A DNA stretch of 64,000 bases from Micropruina sonneratiae (GCF_025972045.1 NZ_JAPDHX010000002.1:558001-622000), one strand, 5' to 3'. Positions 42,725 through 51,701 are shown, counted from the stretch's first letter. Notes: generated by a model not told the origin, from the letters alone. Made by a program: numbers and translations.

Positions 42725-43548
42725 GTGCCGACGAGTTCCGCCGCCGCGCGGCGGTCGCGCCGCTTGTCGTTGAACCGGCAGACGACCTCGGCCAGGACGA
42801 ACAGCAGCGCCATCGGCACTGCCAGGGCCAGCATCGAGAACGGATCGGTCGAGGGCGTGGCCGCCGCGCCGAAGACGAAGCAGCCGAAGATGACGTAGGT
42901 GCGGGCCTTGGCCAGTTGCCTGGCCTTCAGCACACCCACCAGGTTGGCGCCGACCACGACGACCGGCATCAGGAAGCCGAGCCCGAACACCACCATCAGC
43001 TGCAGCATCAGCTCGAGGAACTTGTCGATCTCGATCAGGTTGGTGATCGGCACCGACTGCGGGGTGAAGGCCATCAGGACCGAGATGCCCTGGGGCAGGA
43101 TCAGGTAGCCGACGGTCACGCCGGCCAGGAACAACGGCAGCGCCACGGCGAGGAAGATGAGCGCCCAGCGCTTCTCCTTGGCCAGCAGCGCGGGCACGAT
43201 GTAGGCCCAGATCTGGTACAGCCAGATCGGTGCGGCGAGCACCAGTCCCCCGACGCCGCAGATCTTGAGCGCGAGCGTGAGCGGGGCGGTCACCCCGGAC
43301 AGCACCATCTGGGTGCTGATCTCGGGGTTCGTGGCGCTGATGATGTCGCGGGCGTACAGCCAGGGTTGGGCCAGGAACAGGTAGACCTGGTTGTAGAAGA
43401 TCGCGACGACCACCATGCCGAGCACGATCCAGACCAGCGAGAACACCACCCGGTAGCGCAGCTCGCGCAGGTGGTCACCGAGGGACATCACCCCGTCGGG
43501 GGACGTGGGGGGCGGTTTGAGCCACCCGAGGCTGAAGCGTCGGGCCAC
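42721..43548 (-). CDS. tatC: Sec-independent protein translocase subunit TatC
   Basis: A 275-aa protein with six membrane helices that binds twin-arginine signal peptides. The conserved MSLGDHLRELRYRVV start (with the Glu and Arg residues that contact the signal) is present, followed by the FNQVY-like first periplasmic loop and PLFLAGVTVGYLILP. The gene lies 6 bp after tatA. The C-terminal tail is basic (RRDRRAAAEL). Confidence 0.96.
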   Translation of the reverse strand: MARRFSLGWLKPPPTSPDGVMSLGDHLRELRYRVVFSLVWIVLGMVVVAIFYNQVYLFLAQPWLYARDIISATNPEISTQMVLSGVTAPLTLALKICGVGGLVLAAPIWLYQIWAYIVPALLAKEKRWALIFLAVALPLFLAGVTVGYLILPQGISVLMAFTPQSVPITNLIEIDKFLELMLQLMVVFGLGFLMPVVVVGANLVGVLKARQLAKARTYVIFGCFVFGAAATPSTDPFSMLALAVPMALLFVLAEVVCRFNDKRRDRRAAAELVGT

Positions 43549-43554
43549 CTCGGA

Positions 43555-43830
43555 TCAGGCCTGCTGGCCCTTGTCCTTCGGTTCGTTGACGATCTCGCCG
43601 TCGTAGACCTGAGGTGTCTGCTCCGCGGTGGTGGTCGGCGTGGCCGTCGGCACCTGCGGGGTGGTCTGCTCAGGGGCGTCCGACTTCTTCAGCGAGGAGG
43701 TCTCCTCCTTGAACTCGCGGATCGCCTTGCCGGCGTTCTTGCCGGCGTTGGCGAGTCGGCTGCCGCCGAACACCAGAAGGGCGATGATGGCCAGGATGAC
43801 CCATTCCATACCGCCGGGAAGGCCGAACAT
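43555..43830 (-). CDS. tatA: Sec-independent protein translocase subunit TatA
   Basis: A 91-aa protein with the TatA layout: a short N-terminal membrane helix (MEWVILAIIALLVFGGSRL), an amphipathic helix (ANAGKNAGKAIREFKEE) and an acidic, Thr/Pro-rich tail. Many copies form the export pore with TatC. It precedes tatC by 6 bp. Confidence 0.95.
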   Translation of the reverse strand: MFGLPGGMEWVILAIIALLVFGGSRLANAGKNAGKAIREFKEETSSLKKSDAPEQTTPQVPTATPTTTAEQTPQVYDGEIVNEPKDKGQQA

Positions 43831-43867
43831 TCTGCTGCGCTCCTAGGTTGCGAGTAACTCGGTGAGT

Positions 43868-44047
43868 CTAGTCAGTCGATGGGATCTTCACCTGGGACAC
43901 CAACTCGGCCAGTTCTTCGGCACGAGTGCCGATCATCTGCAGTTCGCTGAACAGGTCCGCCGCCTTGTGTGCCAGCCACACCCCGTAGGACGCCACGGTG
44001 ATGACACCGGCCAGCGCGATGCCGAGGAAGACCCACACCCAGATCAT
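43868..44047 (-). CDS. Small membrane-anchored protein between pafC and tatA
   Basis: A 59-aa protein starting MIWVWVFLGIALAGVITVASYG, a single membrane helix, followed by an amphipathic helix (AADLFSELQMIGTRAEELAELV). It lies in the fixed pafC-tatA interval where other actinobacteria also have a short single-helix gene, which supports it being real. Function unknown; its general shape resembles TatA/TatB-like or DUF948-type helices. Confidence 0.65.
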   Translation of the reverse strand: MIWVWVFLGIALAGVITVASYGVWLAHKAADLFSELQMIGTRAEELAELVSQVKIPSTD

Positions 44048-44154
44048 GCAGCGAGACTAACCGATCGGCCCGCCGGGGCGTCCATGAATCGGCTGTGCGT
44101 CCGCTGCGAGAGTGCGAACCCGGGACCCTCGCCGCACCCCAACGCTGGGGCTGG

Positions 44155-45117
44155 TCAACCCGCGGGCAGGCTCTGGTACAGCGCCAGGGTCTCCTCGGCG
44201 GCCGCCCGCGCCGAGCTGGACGCCTCGGCCGGCTCGACGTCGAGCACTTGCGGACCCAGCCGCAGCAGCAGGCCGCGCAGCCAGGCCGGGTCGGCCACCA
44301 GCAGGCCGACGCGCCAGCCGCGCTCGACCCGTTCGACGAAGCGCACGGGGTAGTACTCGCCGATCCATCGGGCCTGATCGGTGACGGTCAAGGTGACCAT
44401 CGCGGCGTCCGGACGCACCTCGAGCCAGCCGCCGTCGAACACCGGGGGCTCGCCCCGCTCGGCCACACCACCGGCCGCGGCGTCGACGGCTGCGATCCGG
44501 TCGAGGCGGAAGGTGCGCCACGCCTGCCGGTCGCGGCTCCAGGCCTCCAGGTAGACGTAGCCGTCACGCACGCTCAGCCGGTGCGGTTCCACCACCGGCG
44601 TGGTCGTCTCGGCGCGGGTGAAGCCGTCGTAGCTGAGCTGCACGGCCGAACGAGCCTCGATCGCCTCGGCGAGGCGGTCCCTGATCGCGCTCTCCGAGGT
44701 GGCGACCGCGAAGCCGACGCGACGACTCTCCTGCGCGCCCGCCACCCGTGACAGCTTCGCCAGCGCCGAATCGACCGCGGCGCCCGCGGCGCCGCCGGTC
44801 ACCTCGCGGACCGCCCGGAGCGCGACGATCAGGCTGGTCACCTCCTCGATGGTGAACCGCATCGGGCGTGAGAGGTAGTCGGCGTTGGACAGGCTGATCC
44901 TGCCCTGCTCCTGCACGGCATCCATGTCGATGTCGATCAGGTCGCCCGGCAGTCCGCCCGGCAGGCCCACGAACCAGAGCACCTCCAGATCGGCCAGCAG
45001 CCGGCGCGGGGTCACCCCGAACGCCGCGGCGGTGGCGGCCAGGTCGGCGTCCGGACGGGCCTGCAGGTAGGGCACCAGCGCCAGCAGCCGGGACACCTGC
45101 TCGAGCGAAGTGCTCAT
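44155..45117 (-). CDS. pafC: WYL-domain transcriptional regulator PafC
   Basis: A 320-aa protein with an N-terminal winged helix (MSTSLEQVSRLLALVPYL, then GVTPRRLLADLEVLWF) and a C-terminal WYL domain (SYDGFTRAETTTPVVEPHRLSVRDGYVYLEAW). In mycobacteria PafB and PafC form a heterodimer that activates the LexA-independent DNA-damage response. The ATG at 45117 overlaps the pafB stop, so the two are coupled; the frame that continues upstream overlaps pafB and is not used. Confidence 0.93.
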   Translation of the reverse strand: MSTSLEQVSRLLALVPYLQARPDADLAATAAAFGVTPRRLLADLEVLWFVGLPGGLPGDLIDIDMDAVQEQGRISLSNADYLSRPMRFTIEEVTSLIVALRAVREVTGGAAGAAVDSALAKLSRVAGAQESRRVGFAVATSESAIRDRLAEAIEARSAVQLSYDGFTRAETTTPVVEPHRLSVRDGYVYLEAWSRDRQAWRTFRLDRIAAVDAAAGGVAERGEPPVFDGGWLEVRPDAAMVTLTVTDQARWIGEYYPVRFVERVERGWRVGLLVADPAWLRGLLLRLGPQVLDVEPAEASSSARAAAEETLALYQSLPAG

Positions 45118-46061
45118 CGGGCGACCACCTGCCCCAGCCGCTCGACCACGTGGCGGCGCACCTCCAGCGGCTCCAGCACGAGCACCGCCGGACCGTAGCC
45201 GCACAGTTCGGTGACGAACTCGGCGTCGGAGGAGTACGGCACCCGCCAGGCGGCGAAGCCGGGCGGAAGGGCCGCGGTCGTCTCGGTCGGGACGCCGCGG
45301 CGGCGCAGTCCGGGCGCCTTGTCGCCGCGGATCGCCACCACCGCCTCGGACGCCGCGGGCGCGGGCTCCAGCGAACGGGACAGCTCGGCCAGGTCGACGT
45401 CGTCGGGCACCCGGTACGACTCGGGCTTGCCGACCGTCTGCGGCGCGTCCTCGAACCGGGTCAGCTTGAACATCCGGGCCGCGCCGCGGGTGCGGTCCAG
45501 GCCCAGCAGGTACCACGAGCCGCGCCGGTAGGTGAGCATCCACGGCTCCACCTCGCGGCGGACCCCGCGGTAGCCGAACGACACCGCCGTGTGCGACATC
45601 GTCGCTTGCCACAGCGGTTCGAAGGCCTGCTCCTTGGCGCCGATGCTGGGGCTGATGCCACTCAGCCGGGACGCGTCGGGGTCGACTCCGGCGGCCCGCA
45701 GCTTGGCCAGTGCCGAAGTGGTGCGTTCCGCCTGCGCCGCCGTACCCCAGACCTGACTGGCCAGGCCGAGGGCGGTGGCCTCGGCGGCCGTGAAGTCGAT
45801 CGGCGGCAACTCGAAATCCTGCCGACGGATGCGGTAGCCGATCTCGTCGGGGAACAGCGGGGAGTTGCTGCCGGTCTCGACCGGGATGCCCATCGCCCGG
45901 AGATCGTCCTTGTCACGCTCGAAGGTGCGATCGAAGGCCGCGTCCGACAGCCCGGAGTAGCCCTCGACGACCTCGCGCAGGTGGCTCTTGTCCAGGAAGC
46001 GGCGGGCCATCAGCAGGCAGATCGCGAGGTTCATGATGCGCTCGGACTTGCGTGGCGCCAT
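45114..46061 (-). CDS. pafB: WYL-domain transcriptional regulator PafB
   Basis: A 315-aa protein built like PafC: winged helix (SERIMNLAICLLMARRFLDKSHLREVVEGY) then WYL domain (SFGYRGVRREVEPWMLTYRRGSWYLLGLDRTRG). With PafC it forms the DNA-damage activator. GGGAGGG precedes the ATG at 46061; the open frame upstream to 46157 is not needed. The gene is divergent from gluQ, and pafA itself is about 3.5 kb away beyond unrelated genes. Confidence 0.93.
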   Translation of the reverse strand: MAPRKSERIMNLAICLLMARRFLDKSHLREVVEGYSGLSDAAFDRTFERDKDDLRAMGIPVETGSNSPLFPDEIGYRIRRQDFELPPIDFTAAEATALGLASQVWGTAAQAERTTSALAKLRAAGVDPDASRLSGISPSIGAKEQAFEPLWQATMSHTAVSFGYRGVRREVEPWMLTYRRGSWYLLGLDRTRGAARMFKLTRFEDAPQTVGKPESYRVPDDVDLAELSRSLEPAPAASEAVVAIRGDKAPGLRRRGVPTETTAALPPGFAAWRVPYSSDAEFVTELCGYGPAVLVLEPLEVRRHVVERLGQVVAR

Positions 46062-46265
46062 CGATCCCTCCCCTGCGGTGTCGGTACGTGACGTTACCAG
46101 CGGGGCCGGGTCGCGCGGCCCAGGGCCGTTGGGTGGGTCCGAGTCGGATGGCCGCAAGCCAGTGACGTCCCATCCGGTCGACGACTGGTGCGGCGCGGCA
46201 CTGGCCCGCAGTTTTCAGACCGGTGCGGCGGCCAACCCCGTCCACCGATGCGCCAGAATCGGCTC

Positions 46266-47159
46266 ATGGCAGGCCGGTTCGCACCCTCCCCCACCTCGGA
46301 CCTGCATCTGGGCAATCTCCGGACGGCGCTGGTCGCCTGGCTGCTGGCACGCTCGACCGGGCGGGCCTTCCTGCTGCGGATCGAGGACCTGGACACCCAG
46401 CGGGTGCGGGCCGCCCCCGAGGTCGCCGCCCGGCAGATCGCCGACCTGGCCGCGATCGGCCTGGACTTCGACGGCGAGCCGGTGTGGCAGTCCGATCGGC
46501 TGGCACGCTACGCCGACGCGGTGGCCCGGCTGGACACCTACGAGTGCTTCTGCACCCGCCGCGAGATCGCCGAGGCGGCATCGGCCCCGCACGGCGACGG
46601 GTACCGGGCCTATCCGGGCACCTGCCGGCACCTCACCGAGGCCGAGCGCGAGCAGCGGCGCCGGGACCGCACCCCGGCGATCCGGGTCCGGGCCCACGGG
46701 GCGGTGCAGGCCGTCACTGACCTGTGGGCCGGCGAGGTGAGCGGCGTCGTGGACGACTTCGTCGTGGTGCGCAACGACGGCGTCCCCGCCTACAACCTCG
46801 CCGTCGTGGTGGACGACGTGGCCCAGGGCGTCGACCAGGTGGTGCGCGGCGACGACCTGCTGAGCAGCTCGCCGAGACAGGCCTGGCTCACCCGAAGGCT
46901 GGGCGGCACGATGGCGCAGTACGCGCACGTGCCCCTCGTGCTGAACCCACAGGGTGGGCGGCTGGCGAAGCGGGACGGCGCGGTCACCCTCGCCGACCTG
47001 GCGGACGCCGGGGTCACCGCGGGGCGGGTACTCACCCTGCTGGCGCACTCGCTGAACCTGGCCGGGCGCGACGAGTCGGTCTCGCCCGGGGCGCTGCTGG
47101 CCCGGTTCGACCCGGCCGCACTGCCGCGCGAGCCCTGGGTCCTTGGCCCGGTGGACTGA
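46266..47159 (+). CDS. gluQ: Glutamyl-Q tRNA(Asp) synthetase
   Basis: A 297-aa truncated glutamyl-tRNA synthetase that attaches glutamate to queuosine in tRNA(Asp). It has RFAPSPTSDLHLGNLRTALVAWL (HIGH-type motif as DLHLGN), RIEDLDTQRV, a Cys-rich insertion (CFCTRREI and CRHL) and the LAKRDGAV motif in place of KMSKS. It lacks the anticodon-binding domain, as all family members do. The ATG at 46266 fits the family start. Confidence 0.92.
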   Translation: MAGRFAPSPTSDLHLGNLRTALVAWLLARSTGRAFLLRIEDLDTQRVRAAPEVAARQIADLAAIGLDFDGEPVWQSDRLARYADAVARLDTYECFCTRREIAEAASAPHGDGYRAYPGTCRHLTEAEREQRRRDRTPAIRVRAHGAVQAVTDLWAGEVSGVVDDFVVVRNDGVPAYNLAVVVDDVAQGVDQVVRGDDLLSSSPRQAWLTRRLGGTMAQYAHVPLVLNPQGGRLAKRDGAVTLADLADAGVTAGRVLTLLAHSLNLAGRDESVSPGALLARFDPAALPREPWVLGPVD

Positions 47160-47163
47160 TCGG

Positions 47164-47801
47164 TCAGCGCCCCGCCGCGACGGCGTGACGGACGCCGTCG
47201 AGGCCGTCGCCGGTGAGCTGCTCCCAGTCCGGCGCGCGGCCGGTCGAGAGCATCAACAGCTCGAGGATGGGGCCCGCCACGACGGCGCCGTCGCCGCGCG
47301 CCCAGTCGGCGTCCGTCGCCTCGAACCGAGCGGCCCGCACGATCGCGACCGAGCCGAGCGCCTTGGCCCGGTCCCGGGCCTGGTCGGCCGCCACCGCGGA
47401 CGACTCGGGCGCCGGCGTGTGGGTGCGGCCCAGCGGACGCAGGATGTCCTGCGGGTGCACCAGGGCGTCGATCAGCGCCTCGCGCGGGCCGACCACGACC
47501 GGTCCCCTGCGCAGCGGGCGTACTGGCCGAGGATGTCGGCAACCGGGGAGTCGCCGCGGCGGCGTCCGTCGCGCAGGATCATGCCGTTGAAGCCGTACCG
47601 CAGCATCGCGGGCATGGTGGCGAGCAGCTTCGGCCAGGTGAGTTGCGGCCCGGCGATTAGGTGGGCCGCCACGTCGCGCACGCGCCACCCCGCGCACAGT
47701 GAGGGGTGATCCCACTCGGCTTCGGTCAACCCCGCCAGAACGGACGCCAGCGCAGCTCGCTCGGCCACCACGACGTCCCAGATCTCGTCTTCCCGCACCA
47801 C
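47164..47801 (-). pseudogene. DinB/mycothiol-dependent maleylpyruvate isomerase-fold gene, frameshifted
   Basis: The first 96 codons from 47801 encode the start of a TIGR03083/MDMPI-type protein (RAALASVLAGLTEAEWDHP, GWRVRDVAAHLI). The frame then runs into a short nonsense tail, while the family continues in another frame as PLRRGPVVVGPREALIDALVHPQD to the stop at 47164. One missing base near 47505-47520 (within CGCCCGCTGCGC on the minus strand) explains both. Intact members use mycothiol and bind a metal through His residues. A sequencing error would restore one 212-aa protein. Confidence 0.7.
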
Positions 47802-47826
47802 CCCACCCCCTGTTGGTCAGCCCCGA

Positions 47827-47840
47827 TGACTAGATAGTCA
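47827..47840. promoter_or_regulatory. MarR-type operator palindrome
   Basis: TGACTA-GA-TAGTCA: two 6-bp arms with a 2-base centre, in the 54-bp gap between the divergent DinB-fold gene and the marR-type gene. Its size and place suit autoregulation by the MarR protein and control of the neighbour. Confidence 0.6.
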
Positions 47841-47855
47841 GCTACTCTGACGATC

Positions 47856-48293
47856 ATGTCAACAGCATCGCTGGGACTGCTGGCCTTCATCGCCGCCCGC
47901 GGCTACGAGCAGCGGCTGCACGAGGAGCTGCGCCGGGCCGGGTTCACGGCCACAGTCGCCCAGTTCAGGCTCGCGGCGCGCATCGATGAGGGCGGCAGCC
48001 GGCTCAGTGACCTGGCCCGTGCCGCGCAGGTCACGAAGCAGACCGCCGGCTTTCTGGTCGATCAGTTGGAGCGCAACGGGTACGTCGAGCGTCACCCCGA
48101 TCCGTCCGACGCGCGGGCCCGGCTGATCAGGTTGGCTCCGCGCGGCCTGGCGGCCCAACAGGCCGCACGGGCGGCCGAGGAGCGCCTCGACGCCGAGTGG
48201 GCCGATCACCTCGGCCCGGGCGCGGTGGCCGCCCTGCGCACCGCGCTGGAGCGGCTGCGCCCGCTCGTGGACCCCTACGACGCGCCGGACTGA
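47856..48293 (+). CDS. MarR-family transcriptional regulator
   Basis: A 145-aa winged-helix protein: dimer helices at both ends, the recognition region LSDLARAAQVTKQTAGFLVDQLERNGYVERHPDPSDARARLIRL near residues 48-92. Such proteins usually repress a divergent gene and respond to a small aromatic or oxidant. The neighbour it would control is the frameshifted DinB-fold gene. A 14-bp palindrome lies between them. Confidence 0.9.
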   Translation: MSTASLGLLAFIAARGYEQRLHEELRRAGFTATVAQFRLAARIDEGGSRLSDLARAAQVTKQTAGFLVDQLERNGYVERHPDPSDARARLIRLAPRGLAAQQAARAAEERLDAEWADHLGPGAVAALRTALERLRPLVDPYDAPD

Positions 48294-48390
48294 CGTCCAC
48301 CGAGGGGTCCGCTCACGCCGGGACACCACCTGCCGCGGGCAGCGAGGCGCCAAGTGACCCGGAGAGCCAGGGGAGGCTCGACGCCGCCGG

Positions 48391-49410
48391 TCAGCTCTTC
48401 TGTTCGGCCGCGTACAGGATGTCCACCACGTAGACCAGGGTGTCACCGGCGGTGACCGGCGGGCTGTTGCTGCCCTGGGGGTAGTTGTCCTCGGGCGGCA
48501 GCACCAGCAGCACCCGCTGGCCGACCTTCCTGCCGACCAGCCCCTTCTGCCAGCCGGGAATGGTGCTGGACAGCAGTCCGCCGTCGACGGCGTCGTACTT
48601 GTCCTCGATCACCTTGCCGGTCTGCCACGAGTAGGCGACGTAGTTGACCGCGATCACGTCCTTCGCCGTCACCTTGCGCCCGCTGCCGGCGGTGAGCGGC
48701 TGGACGACCAACTTGGCCGGCGGGTCGGACTGCGGGATCGTGATCGTCGGCTTGCCGTCGGCCTCGGTCACCGTCGGCAGGCCCTTGGGCGGGGTGATGG
48801 CCTTGCCGGTCGGCCCGGTCAGCACCGTGTCGACGATGTCGATGACGAAGATCAGTGTGTCGCCGACCTGGACGTCGATGCTCGAGTTGCCGCCGGAGGA
48901 GTCGTAGCCGTCCGAGCCCGGCATGGCGACCAGCACGCGGCTGCCCACCTTCTTGCCCTCGAGCGCGGTCTTGAACCCCGGCACCACCGACGAGAGGTCG
49001 AACATCGCCTCGGTCGAGCCGAAGTTGCCGTCGAAGACCTTGCCGGTGCGGGCGTTCACGCCGATGTAGTGCGCGAACACGTACGACGGGTTGACCACCG
49101 GGCCGTCGCCCTCGGTCATCACCTTGACCCGGGTCTTGTCGATGGCCCATGGCGCGTCGACCACGACCGTCGGCTTCTTGCCGAACTCCGGGTTCTTGAC
49201 GGTGATGTCGGCGAGGCTGTTCGACGGCTTGATGGTCGTCGTCGGCGTCGCGCTGGCCGAGGCGGACGCCGAGGCCGAAGCCGAGGGCGACGCGGACGCC
49301 GTGTCGGTCGGCGTCGCCGACGGGTCTGCGCCGGAACCACAGGCGGCGAGGGTCAACAGGGCTGCAGCGCAGATCGCGGCGGCTGCGGTCTTGGAAGCGG
49401 CAAAAGGCAC
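48391..49410 (-). CDS. FKBP-type peptidyl-prolyl isomerase lipoprotein, two FKBP domains
   Basis: A 339-aa exported protein. The signal sequence ends in the lipobox LAAC (Cys24), followed by a Ser/Ala/Thr-repeat linker (26-62). Two FKBP domains follow (about 75-195 and 225-335), each with the VxVxYxG-like start and the VPGF(K/Q)xxLxGKKVG core; the second has IPGWQKGLVGRKVGQRVLLVLPPEDNYP. It assists folding of secreted proteins. In actinobacteria such a gene often lies between pafA and pafB, as here. Confidence 0.9.
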   Translation of the reverse strand: MPFAASKTAAAAICAAALLTLAACGSGADPSATPTDTASASPSASASASASASATPTTTIKPSNSLADITVKNPEFGKKPTVVVDAPWAIDKTRVKVMTEGDGPVVNPSYVFAHYIGVNARTGKVFDGNFGSTEAMFDLSSVVPGFKTALEGKKVGSRVLVAMPGSDGYDSSGGNSSIDVQVGDTLIFVIDIVDTVLTGPTGKAITPPKGLPTVTEADGKPTITIPQSDPPAKLVVQPLTAGSGRKVTAKDVIAVNYVAYSWQTGKVIEDKYDAVDGGLLSSTIPGWQKGLVGRKVGQRVLLVLPPEDNYPQGSNSPPVTAGDTLVYVVDILYAAEQKS

Positions 49411-49484
49411 CCCCCGACTGTAGTCGACCTGACTGTGCTGTCCGGACGCCGCCCGCCGGTGGGTCGAATGCGCCGGTCCTGACC

Positions 49485-49553
49485 CGTCATCCCGGCGAAA
49501 CGCCGGGATCTCCTGCCGGGCGACCGGGATCCCGGGGCAAGCCCCCGATGACG
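49485..49553. repeat. Dispersed GTCATCCCGG-type palindromes, cluster 3
   Basis: CGTCATCCCGGCG with CGCCGGGATC (49485-49510) and GGGATCCCGGGG with CCCCCGATGACG (49526-49553) form an inverted pair between the FKBP gene and pafA. Confidence 0.65.
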
Positions 49554-49563
49554 AAGGACAGCG

Positions 49564-50967
49564 TCAGGGCGCCACCCAGGGCGCCGACAGGGCGGCCAGC
49601 ATGGCCTCGACGGCGTCGTCCGCGACGGCCAGCGGATCGGGCAGCTGCACCGTCTGGTCGCCGCGCCGGCCCCCGGCCACGGGCAGGTCGTGGGCTGTGA
49701 ACTGCAGCCAATCGACGGTGTAGCGCCGCTTCTCGCGCTGCGCGGCCGAGATCAGCCGGCCGCGCAGCACCGCCCGGGTGTCGCTGGGCGGCTCGACCAG
49801 GGCGCGGGTCACGGCGTCCGGATCGGTGAGCCGCACCGCGGCGCCCCGGGCCTCGAGCAGGCGGAACAGGCCCCGTGGAGTGCCGTCGGCCTCCCGGGTG
49901 AGCTCGTGGAAGGCGAGATCCACCTGGGCCAGCCGGCGATCCGCCCAGGACAAGCCGCGGGCCTCGGCGTAGCGGCGCAGCAGCGCCCGCTTCGTCACCC
50001 ACTCGACCTCGCCGTCCAGGTCGTCCTCGGCGCCGGCCTCGACGGCGTCAAGCACCCGCGCCCAGCGCGGCGCCGCGGCCGACTCACCCACCGCCGCCAG
50101 ATACCGACGCTGCACGTCGACCGCGCTGATCGTCGCGCCGGACGCCAGCCGCAGCACCGCCCGCGGATCGCGCGACACGGCGCGCAGCGAGCCGGGCACG
50201 TCGTCGAGTTCGAGCGCCGGCAGGGCGGGCCCACGCCCCGCGGCCGCCGCCTCGGCGGCGTCCAGAACCGCCAGCAGCGACCCCACCTTGAGCGCCGCCG
50301 ACGGCTCGGACAGGTTCGAATCGCCGGAGATCACGTGCAGCCGGCGGAACCGTCCCGGGTCGGCCAGCGGTTCGTCGCGGGTGTTGATCAACGGACGCGT
50401 GCGCGTCGTCATCGACGACAGCTCGTCGTGCAGCACCTCGGCGCGCTGACTGATCGCGAAACCGTCCGGCGTCCAGCGGCCGGCGCCGCACAGCAGCGGC
50501 CGGGTCACCAGGAACGGCGTCACCGCCGCCGCCAGCCACGGCAGGTCGAGCCCGCGCCCGATGCAGTAGTTCTCGTGACAGCCGTAGGAGTTGCCGTGCG
50601 GATCGACGTTGTTCTTCAGCAGCCGGAACCGCACCGGCTCCCCCGCCTCCACGCCGTCGGCCTCGGCCCGCTGCGCCAGCGCCACCAGCAGTTCGTCACC
50701 CGCCCGCTCATGGACGAGGAGGTCGCCCAGTGACGCGCATTCCGCGGTCGCGTACTCCGGGTGCGAGCCGACGTCGAGGTAGAGCCGGCCGCCGTTGCGC
50801 AGGAACACGTTCGAGCTGGCGTGCTCGCGCTCGACGGGGGCGAACAGCCGCTGGGCCGCCTCCCCACCGCTCAACCGGACGCCACCGGGCTGCGAGCCAC
50901 GGCCGGGATCGGCGCGGCGGGCGGACAGCCCGTACTCGGTCTCGATCCCGATGACCCGACGGCTCAC
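49564..50967 (-). CDS. pafA: Pup-protein ligase PafA
   Basis: A 467-aa ligase that joins prokaryotic ubiquitin-like protein Pup to lysines of target proteins for the mycobacterial-type proteasome. The N terminus SRRVIGIETEYGL and the block SSNVFLRNGGRLYLDVGSHPEYATAEC contain the ATP/Mg residues and the catalytic Asp. NSYGCHENYCIGR and THVISGDSNLSEPS-type sequence are also conserved. It lacks the extra loop of the paralogue Dop. The ATG overlaps the rluB stop (ATGA). Proteasome and pup genes are not in this window. Confidence 0.92.
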   Translation of the reverse strand: MSRRVIGIETEYGLSARRADPGRGSQPGGVRLSGGEAAQRLFAPVEREHASSNVFLRNGGRLYLDVGSHPEYATAECASLGDLLVHERAGDELLVALAQRAEADGVEAGEPVRFRLLKNNVDPHGNSYGCHENYCIGRGLDLPWLAAAVTPFLVTRPLLCGAGRWTPDGFAISQRAEVLHDELSSMTTRTRPLINTRDEPLADPGRFRRLHVISGDSNLSEPSAALKVGSLLAVLDAAEAAAAGRGPALPALELDDVPGSLRAVSRDPRAVLRLASGATISAVDVQRRYLAAVGESAAAPRWARVLDAVEAGAEDDLDGEVEWVTKRALLRRYAEARGLSWADRRLAQVDLAFHELTREADGTPRGLFRLLEARGAAVRLTDPDAVTRALVEPPSDTRAVLRGRLISAAQREKRRYTVDWLQFTAHDLPVAGGRRGDQTVQLPDPLAVADDAVEAMLAALSAPWVAP

Positions 50968-51701
50968 AGGCCTGCCAGGTCGATCAGTGCGCCCAACTCG
51001 GTGCCGTTGAGCTCGCGCATCTCACCGACCGGCAGCTGGCCCAGCTTGACCGGCCCGATCGCGGTGCGGCTCAGCCGGCGCACCGGATGACCCACCGACT
51101 CGAACATCCGCCGCACGATGCGGTTGCGTCCCTCGTGCAGCACCACCTGGACGATGCTGCGGGTGCCGCCGCGCTGGATCAGCTTGATGGCGTCGGGCCG
51201 GACCGGGCCGTCCTCGAGCTTCACGCCACGGCCCAGCCGACGCAGCGTGACGTTCTCGATCACGCCCTCGACCTCGGCCACGTAGGTCTTGCTGACGGCG
51301 TGCGACGGGTGGGCCATCCGCTGGGCGAACTCACCGTCGTTGGTGATCAGCAGCAGGCCCTCGGTCGGGGTGTCGAGCCGGCCGACATGGAACAACCCCT
51401 CGCGGCTGCGCCGGCCCAGGAAGTCGGCGATGGTGGTGCGACCCTGTGGGTCGTCCATCGTCGACACCACCCCGCGCGGCTTGTGGAAGGCCAGGTAGAG
51501 GTGCCGGCGCGGCGGCGGAATGCGTGCCCCGTCCACCCGGATCACGTCCCGGCGGGGGTCGACCCGCATCCCCTGCTCGGCGACGATCCTGCCGTTGACC
51601 TCGACCAGGCCGTCCTCGATGAGCTGCTCGCAGTGCCGGCGTGATCCGAGCCCTGCCGAGGCCAGCACCTTCTGCAACCGGATGCCTTCTTCGTCGCTCA
51701 C
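50964..51701 (-). CDS. rluB: 23S rRNA pseudouridine synthase, RluB type
   Basis: A 245-aa enzyme. The N-terminal S4 RNA-binding domain (RLQKVLASAGLGSRRHCEQLIEDG) is followed by the RsuA/RluB catalytic domain with the active-site Asp in LFHVGRLDTPTEGLLLITND. It also has KTYVAEVEG and the C-terminal EGRNRIVRRMFESVGHPVRRLSR block. It overlaps scpB and pafA, continuing the coupled operon parA-...-scpA-scpB-rluB. Confidence 0.93.
   Translation of the reverse strand: MSDEEGIRLQKVLASAGLGSRRHCEQLIEDGLVEVNGRIVAEQGMRVDPRRDVIRVDGARIPPPRRHLYLAFHKPRGVVSTMDDPQGRTTIADFLGRRSREGLFHVGRLDTPTEGLLLITNDGEFAQRMAHPSHAVSKTYVAEVEGVIENVTLRRLGRGVKLEDGPVRPDAIKLIQRGGTRSIVQVVLHEGRNRIVRRMFESVGHPVRRLSRTAIGPVKLGQLPVGEMRELNGTELGALIDLAGL

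Noticed and set aside
38291-42898. A single open frame of about 1500 codons on the plus strand.
   Set aside because: It is the shadow of hisF, helY and the DagK-like gene on the other strand; composition is His/Arg/Gly/Gln-rich with no family blocks, as typical for GC-rich antisense frames.
48294-48390. A terminator between the marR gene and the FKBP gene.
   Set aside because: No convincing stem with a tail was found in the 97-bp gap.
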